NCBI RefSeq assembly: GCF_026626705.1
Contig: NZ_JAPNKC010000001.1
Coordinates: 11,618,001-11,682,000 of the forward strand
Reading direction: 5' to 3'
Source: Pyxidicoccus sp. MSG2
GTDB taxonomy: Bacteria > Myxococcota > Myxococcia > Myxococcales > Myxococcaceae
DNA: 64,000 nt
Shown: positions 58,926 to 64,000 of the stretch, piece by piece
Layout of the letters: each line of letters begins with the position of its first letter
Numbering within the stretch: the stretch's first letter is position 1
Translations under genes and position numbers: made by a program
Notes under the pieces: generated by a model
What the model was told of the DNA's origin: nothing
Databases searched by the model: none
Seen by the model: only the letters and a program-made list of their open reading frames with translations

Positions 58926-58970
58926 CCGCGGGCGGCACGGCTTCTCAAGAGCCTGCCGCCCGCGGTTTTT
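58926..58970 (+). terminator. Strong intrinsic terminator between tRNA-Val and thrS
   Basis: CCGCGGGCGGCA (58926-58937) pairs perfectly with TGCCGCCCGCGG (58954-58965), and TTTTT follows. The thrS ATG is only 13 bases beyond the T-run and its ribosome binding site (TGAGG) begins 3-4 bases after it. Thus thrS needs read-through or a regulated switch; see the finding. Confidence 0.9.
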
Positions 58971-58983
58971 CCTGAGGTCTCGC

Positions 58984-60912
58984 ATGGCCGAAATGATCAC
59001 GGTGACGCTCCCCGACGGCAGCCAGAAGCAGACCGCCCGGGGCACCACCATCGCGGACTTCGTGCGTGAGAGCATCGGGGCGGGCCTGGCGAAGGCCGCT
59101 CTCTTCGCCCGGGTCAACGGCCAGGACATGGACCTGGCCCGGAAGCTGGAAGAGGACGCGAAGCTCCAGATCTTCACGCCGAAGAGCCCCGAGTCCCTGG
59201 AGCTCATCCGCCACGACGCCGCCCACGTGGTGGCCAGCGCAGTGCAGCGCCTCTTCCCCGGCACGCAGGTGACCATCGGTCCCGCGACGGAGGAGGGCTT
59301 CTACTACGACTTCTTCCGCGAGAAGCCCTTCACGCCGGAGGAGCTGGAGAAGATCGAAGCGGCGGCCAATGCCGAGCTGAAGCAGGACGTGCCCTTCGTC
59401 CGCACGGAAATCTCCATGGACGAGGCGGTGCGCCTCTTCGAGGAGAAGGGCGAGAAGTTCAAGGTGGAGATCGTCAAGGACATCGCCGCCAAGGGCGCCA
59501 CGACGCTCACCCTCTACACGCACGGCGACTGGGTGGACTTCTGCCTGGGGCCCCACGCCCCGAGCACCGGGAAGATCGGCGTCATCAAGATCCTCTCGTC
59601 CAGCGGCGCCTACTGGCGCGGCGACCACCGCAACCCGATGCTCCAGCGCGTCTACGGCACGGCGTTCTTCGACAAGAAGGCGCTGACGGAGTACCTGACG
59701 CGCATCGAGGAGTCGAAGAAGCGCGACCACCGCAAGCTGGGCAAGGAGCTGGACCTCTTCCACTTCCACCCGTACGCGCCGGGCGCGGCCTTCTGGACGC
59801 CCAAGGGCACCGCGCTCTACCAGACGCTCTCCGACTGGATGCGCCACCTCACCGCCGAGGATGGCTACGTGGAGATCAAGACGCCCCTGATGTTCAACAA
59901 GGGGCTGTGGGAGACGAGCGGCCACTGGGGCAAGTACAAGGAGAACATGTTCCTGGTGCTCGACAGCGAGTCCGGCGAGCACGACTTCTCCCTCAAGCCG
60001 ATGAACTGCCCGTCGCACCACCTGTTCTACGGCTTCAAGAAGCACAGCTACCGCGACCTGCCGCTGCGCTTCCACACGCAGGACGTGCTGCACCGCAACG
60101 AGGCGGCGGGCGCGCTCGGCGGCCTCACCCGCGTGCGCCAGTTCGCCCAGGACGACGCCCACATCTACTGCATGGAGAGCCAGATCACCGACGAGGTGCG
60201 GCGCTTCGTGAAGCTGTTGGATCGCGTCTACAAGGCGGTGGGGCTCACCTACGCGGTGAAGCTGTCCACGCGCCCCGAGCAGCGGCTGGGGGATGACTCC
60301 CTCTGGGACCGCGCCGAGACGGGCCTCAAGGCGGCGCTGGAGTCGCTGGGCCTGGAGTACGAGCTGGCCCCGGGCGACGGCGCCTTCTACGGCCCGAAGA
60401 TCGACTTCGCGGTGTCGGACAGCATCGGCCGCCGGTGGCAGCTGGGCACCATGCAGCTGGACTACCTGGCCCCGGAGCGCTTCGACCTGAACTACGTGGG
60501 CGAGGACAACGCGCCGCACCGCCCCGTGGTGCTCCACCGCGCCATCTTCGGCTCCTTCGAGCGCTTCACCGCCATCCTCATCGAGCACTTCGCCGGCGCC
60601 TTCCCGGCGTGGCTGGCCCCGGTGCAGGCGACGCTCGTCACCGTGGCGGACCGGCAGAACGACTACGCCCGCAAGGTGCGCGACACCCTCCGGGCGAAGG
60701 GCTACCGGGTCGAGTTCGACGAGCGCGGCATGACGCTCAACGCGAAGATCCGCGAGGCGCAGCTGCACAAGATTCCCTTCACCCTGGTGGTGGGCGACAC
60801 CGAGGTGGAGGCCGGAGGGGTGGCGCCGCGCCGGTACGGCGGCGAGGACCTCAAGAGCATGAAGCTGGAGGACTTCGAGGCCCTTCTCGCGAAGGAGGGC
60901 GCCCTGCCGTAA
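58984..60912 (+). CDS. thrS: Threonyl-tRNA synthetase
   Basis: 642 residues, full length. Order: TGS domain (1-63), editing domain with HDAAH and the later Cys/His site (DFCLGPH), then class II catalytic core. That core has motif 2 FHTQDVLHRNEAAGALGGLTRVRQFAQDDAHIYC, the zinc ligand Cys in MNCPSHH, motif 3 HRAIFGSFERF, and the anticodon-binding domain (LVTVADRQNDYARKV to the end). It charges tRNA-Thr and removes mischarged Ser. The gene heads the conserved translation cluster and lies immediately behind a terminator. Confidence 0.98.
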   Translation: MAEMITVTLPDGSQKQTARGTTIADFVRESIGAGLAKAALFARVNGQDMDLARKLEEDAKLQIFTPKSPESLELIRHDAAHVVASAVQRLFPGTQVTIGPATEEGFYYDFFREKPFTPEELEKIEAAANAELKQDVPFVRTEISMDEAVRLFEEKGEKFKVEIVKDIAAKGATTLTLYTHGDWVDFCLGPHAPSTGKIGVIKILSSSGAYWRGDHRNPMLQRVYGTAFFDKKALTEYLTRIEESKKRDHRKLGKELDLFHFHPYAPGAAFWTPKGTALYQTLSDWMRHLTAEDGYVEIKTPLMFNKGLWETSGHWGKYKENMFLVLDSESGEHDFSLKPMNCPSHHLFYGFKKHSYRDLPLRFHTQDVLHRNEAAGALGGLTRVRQFAQDDAHIYCMESQITDEVRRFVKLLDRVYKAVGLTYAVKLSTRPEQRLGDDSLWDRAETGLKAALESLGLEYELAPGDGAFYGPKIDFAVSDSIGRRWQLGTMQLDYLAPERFDLNYVGEDNAPHRPVVLHRAIFGSFERFTAILIEHFAGAFPAWLAPVQATLVTVADRQNDYARKVRDTLRAKGYRVEFDERGMTLNAKIREAQLHKIPFTLVVGDTEVEAGGVAPRRYGGEDLKSMKLEDFEALLAKEGALP

Positions 60913-60950
60913 GGGGGCGGTCAGTGCGGCACGGCCAGGCCGGGCGGGTC

Positions 60951-60978
60951 TTGACTCCGCGTCCCACCTGGGTATCGT
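60951..60978 (+). promoter_or_regulatory. Promoter of the infC-rpmI-rplT genes
   Basis: TTGACT (60951-60956) and TATCGT (60973-60978) are separated by 16 bp and lie 24 bp before the infC start. The match (5/6 and 4/6) is good for a GC-rich genome. It frees infC from thrS transcription. Confidence 0.6.
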
Positions 60979-61002
60979 GCCGCGCTTTCGGAGGATTCTC
61001 CT

Positions 61003-61743
<741 letters not shown>

Positions 61744-61833
61744 TGATACAGGCTGTCGGCTTCTGCCACGGCCCCGGATTGACAACGCCCGAGGCCGCAC
61801 GCTGACGGCACTGAGTGAGGAAGGATCAGGACG

Positions 61834-62040
61834 ATGCCGAAGTTGAAGACCCGCAGCAGCGCGAAGAAGCGCTTCCATGTGAAGAAGAGCGGCAAGGTCA
61901 AGCATGGCAAGGCCTTTGGCAAGCACCTCTTCACGCACGCCAAGACGCCGAAGCAGAAGCGCGGCAACCGTGGCACCGGCCATCTCCGCGACATGGACGC
62001 GAAGAAGGTCATCAAGGAGATGTTCCCCTACGGGGCCTGA
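61834..62040 (+). CDS. rpmI: Ribosomal protein L35
   Basis: 68 residues, very basic. MPKLKTRSSAKKRF is the canonical L35 start; HAKTPKQKRGNRG and a terminal VIKEMFPYGA follow. AGGA lies upstream. It is part of the large ribosomal subunit. It lies 90 bp behind infC; the gap contains TTGACA at 61779-61784 but no convincing -10. Confidence 0.97.
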   Translation: MPKLKTRSSAKKRFHVKKSGKVKHGKAFGKHLFTHAKTPKQKRGNRGTGHLRDMDAKKVIKEMFPYGA

Positions 62041-62129
62041 GTGAGAGTGGCAGTTCGCGTGGCCTCGTCGGAGCGGCGGTACGCCTGAACCGGGAGGCTT
62101 CAAACTACGCAGTCGAGAGTGAGTGAATC

Positions 62130-62477
62130 ATGCGCGTCAAAAAGGGTGTCAAGGCTCGTCGCCGTCGCAATAGGATTTTGAAGCTGGCCAAGGGTTTCCG
62201 CGGCCGTCGGAAGAACTGCTACAAGCGCGCCAACCAGGCGGTTGAGCGGGCGCTGGACTACGCCAGCCGCGACCGCATGCAGCGCAAGCGGGACTTCCGT
62301 CGTCTGTGGATCGTCCGCATCAACGCGGCCGCTCGCACGGTGGGCCTGTCCTACTCGAAGCTGATTGCCGGCCTGACCAAGGCGAACATCGGCCTCAACC
62401 GCAAGGTGCTGTCCGACATGGCCATCGCGGACCCCGCGGGCTTTGCGGCCGTCGCCAACAGCGCGAAGGCGGCCTGA
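62130..62477 (+). CDS. rplT: Ribosomal protein L20
   Basis: 115 residues, basic. It has the L20 pattern MRVKKGVKARRRRNRILKLAKGFRGRRKNCYKRANQAVERAL and RIDAAAR-like INAAARTVGLSYSKLIAGL. L20 binds 23S rRNA early in assembly and, in other bacteria, represses its own operon. It is 89 bp behind rpmI. A compound terminator follows before pheS. Confidence 0.98.
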   Translation: MRVKKGVKARRRRNRILKLAKGFRGRRKNCYKRANQAVERALDYASRDRMQRKRDFRRLWIVRINAAARTVGLSYSKLIAGLTKANIGLNRKVLSDMAIADPAGFAAVANSAKAA

Positions 62478-62537
62478 GACACACGCCAGGCCCGTGAGGG
62501 TCGGCAATAAAACGGATGGGGTGGCGGCTTGAAGCCA

Positions 62538-62594
62538 GGGCCGCCCCTTCCGGGTGAGTGAACGGGCTGCCTCTTCGGGGCGGCCCTTTTTTTT
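62538..62594 (+). terminator. Compound terminator between rplT and pheS
   Basis: Arm GGGCTGCC (62564-62571) pairs with GGCGGCCC (62579-62586), one G-U, and is followed by eight T (62587-62594). A second arm, GGGCCGCCCC (62538-62547), can pair perfectly with 62577-62586 instead. An earlier GGCGGC (62523-62528) can pair with either upstream arm. The alternative pairings are discussed as a finding. Confidence 0.85.
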
Positions 62595-62642
62595 GCCTCG
62601 CGCCTGAGTGCGCACGAGGCGTGTGAATGGAGGCGGAAGTCC

Positions 62643-63692
62643 ATGCGAGATCGGTTGCTGGCGCTGGCGGAGTCCGCGCGGCGGGAAATCGGCGTCGCGT
62701 CCGAGGTGTCCGCGGTGGAGGCGCTTCGGGTCCGCTACCTGGGCAAGAAGGGCGAGCTGTCCGGAGTGCTGGGCGGCATGGGCAAGCTGCCCCCCGAGGA
62801 GCGACGGGCGCTGGGCGAGGTGGCCAACACCGTCAAGGCGGAGCTGGAGAAGCTCCTCGCCGAGGCGGTGCAGCGCGCCGAGGAGGCGGCGCTGGCGGCG
62901 CAGCTCAAGGGCCCCGGGTTGGACGTGACGTTGCCGGGGCGGACGGTGGCGCCGGGCAGCCGGCACCCGGTGTCCCGGACGATGGAGGAAATCGTCCGCA
63001 CCTTCTCGAGGCTCGGCTTCGACGTGGCGAGCGGCCCGGAAATCGAGCTCGACTACTTCAACTTCGAGGCGCTGAACCTGCCGAAGGACCACCCCGCGCG
63101 GGACATGCAGGACACCTTCTACGTGGAGGAGGCCTCGCTGGGCCACGCGAAGAAGGCGGACAGCCCGGTGCTGCTGCGCACGCACACGTCGCCGGTGCAG
63201 GTGCGGTACATGCTCAACCGCAAGCCGCCCATCCGCGCGGTGATGCCGGGGCGGGTGTACCGGCGCGACTCGGACATCACCCACACGCCCATGTTCCACC
63301 AGGTGGAGGGCCTGCTGGTGGACAAGGACGTGACGTTCGCCGAGCTGAAGGGCTCGCTGGATGCGTTCGTGAAGGCGTTCTTCGGCTCGGACACGCGCAC
63401 GCGCTTCCGCCCGTCCTTCTTCCCCTTCACGGAGCCGTCGGCGGAGGTGGACATCTCCTGCACCTCGTGCGGCGGGAAGGGGTGCCGGGTGTGCAAGCAG
63501 ACGGGGTGGTTGGAGGTGCTGGGCAGCGGCATGGTGCACCCCAACGTCTTCACCTCCGCGGGGTACGACCCGGGCGAGGTGACGGGCTACGCGTTTGGCA
63601 TGGGCGTGGAGCGCATCGCCATGCTGCGCTACCGCATCGACGACCTGCGGATGATGTTCGAGAACGACGCGCGCTTCCTCGAGCAGTTCTGA
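62643..63692 (+). CDS. pheS: Phenylalanyl-tRNA synthetase, alpha subunit
   Basis: 349 residues. The N-terminal coiled coil (~1-90) contacts tRNA. The class II core has GFDVASGPEIELDYFNFEALN, LLRTHTSPVQVRYM, PGRVYRRDSDITHTPMFHQVEGLLVD, and FRPSFFPFTEPSAEVDI. Motif 3 is AFGMGVERIAMLRY. It pairs with PheT as an (alpha-beta)2 enzyme. GGAGG lies 9 bases ahead of the ATG. A cysteine cluster (CTSCGGKGCRVC) is normal for this family. Confidence 0.98.
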   Translation: MRDRLLALAESARREIGVASEVSAVEALRVRYLGKKGELSGVLGGMGKLPPEERRALGEVANTVKAELEKLLAEAVQRAEEAALAAQLKGPGLDVTLPGRTVAPGSRHPVSRTMEEIVRTFSRLGFDVASGPEIELDYFNFEALNLPKDHPARDMQDTFYVEEASLGHAKKADSPVLLRTHTSPVQVRYMLNRKPPIRAVMPGRVYRRDSDITHTPMFHQVEGLLVDKDVTFAELKGSLDAFVKAFFGSDTRTRFRPSFFPFTEPSAEVDISCTSCGGKGCRVCKQTGWLEVLGSGMVHPNVFTSAGYDPGEVTGYAFGMGVERIAMLRYRIDDLRMMFENDARFLEQF

Positions 63693-63756
63693 GTCCCGTG
63701 GGGGCGGCTGTGTCTCGCGCCCCCGTGTTCCAGCCGTTGGGCAAGAGGGTGGACCT

Positions 63757-64000
63757 GTGAAGATTTCGGTGAAGTGGCTGGGCGATTACGTGGCGCTGCC
63801 GCCGTCGGTGGACGAGCTGGCGCGCAAGCTGACCGCCGCGGGCCTGGAGATTGAAGGACTGGAGCGTCCGGGCGAGGGTCTGCGCGGTGTCGTGGTGGCG
63901 CAGATCAAGGAGTCCGTGCAGCACCCCAACGCGGACAAGCTGTCCGTCACGCAGGTGGACATCGGCGGGACGGCGCTGCTGCAGGTGGTGTGCGGCGCGA
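63757..64000 (+). CDS. pheT: Phenylalanyl-tRNA synthetase, beta subunit (N-terminal part)
   Basis: 81 residues are visible from a GTG start, and the frame runs off the right edge. MKISVKWLGDYVALPPSVDELARKLTAAGLEIEG is the typical PheT start. The tRNA-binding (EMAP-like) domain begins at VVVAQIKESVQHPNADKLSVTQVDIGG. It lies 64 bp behind pheS, with AAGAGGGTGG as ribosome binding site. Confidence 0.97.
   Translation, partial: MKISVKWLGDYVALPPSVDELARKLTAAGLEIEGLERPGEGLRGVVVAQIKESVQHPNADKLSVTQVDIGGTALLQVVCGA

Noticed and set aside
58907..58983. T-box riboswitch ahead of thrS
   Set aside because: The space is too short for a T-box stem I and there is no T-box consensus; only a simple terminator hairpin is present.
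62498..62560. Leader peptide for pheST attenuation
   Set aside because: The only short frame here (ATG near 62514, 13 codons) contains no Phe codon, so a classical PheL-type leader is not supported.

Overview
The window is very GC-rich bacterial chromosome with third codon positions dominated by G and C. Several traits point to a myxobacterium of the Myxococcus/Corallococcus/Pyxidicoccus type. The infC gene has an AUC start and a long C-terminal IF3 extension. There are many lipoproteins and small secreted proteins, an Hanks-type kinase, PilZ and GGDEF proteins, a Gly/Thr/Asp-rich linker in a secreted enzyme, and a lipoprotein toxin cassette with the gene order of the myxobacterial sitBAI loci. 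The species assignment is inference.

Layout. 1-8.6 kb: end of an unknown gene, a flavoprotein dehydrogenase, a DUF3943-like membrane protein, an EEP-family phosphodiesterase, a beta-trefoil/jelly-roll protein, an OmpR-type two-component pair and a secreted CBM-like protein. 8.6-18 kb: diguanylate cyclase, zinc-ribbon/TonB-like protein, sirtuin, CAP-domain protein, a LamG protein with a hydrophobic C-terminus, a divergent LysR/metallo-hydrolase pair and a membrane Ser/Thr kinase. 18-24 kb: small secreted proteins, a Sel1-type gene remnant, an epimerase/WbuC sugar pair, a SpoIIAA-like protein and a JAMM-like protein coupled to a 3-hydroxyacyl-CoA dehydrogenase. 24-27.1 kb: a translationally coupled ankyrin/acetyltransferase-like and dioxygenase-like pair, ending at a 3' tRNA/tmRNA fragment plus terminator that looks like an integration scar.

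27-39.3 kb: vWA lipoprotein, glyoxalase-fold protein, DUF1624-type membrane acyltransferase, a cytochrome/lipoprotein/DUF1501 operon, a YahK-type alcohol dehydrogenase divergent from a LysR regulator, and a propeller lipoprotein plus porin pair. 39.3-43 kb: an outer-membrane protein, a Tox-REase-5 lipoprotein toxin and an Imm52-type immunity protein in one operon. 43.7-52.2 kb: secreted glycoside-hydrolase-like protein, DUF3105 lipoprotein, DHH phosphoesterase, M2 peptidase, cold-shock protein and a second zinc peptidase. 52.2-58.8 kb: FKBP isomerase, PilZ protein, a four-gene LPP20/FlgT/PEGA/FecR operon, AI-2E-type permease and a family-5-like uracil-DNA glycosylase.

58.8-64 kb is the conserved translation cluster tRNA-Val, thrS, infC, rpmI, rplT, pheS, pheT. 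It has clear promoters before tRNA-Val and infC, and strong intrinsic terminators before thrS and pheS. No insertion sequence, CRISPR array or rRNA was seen.
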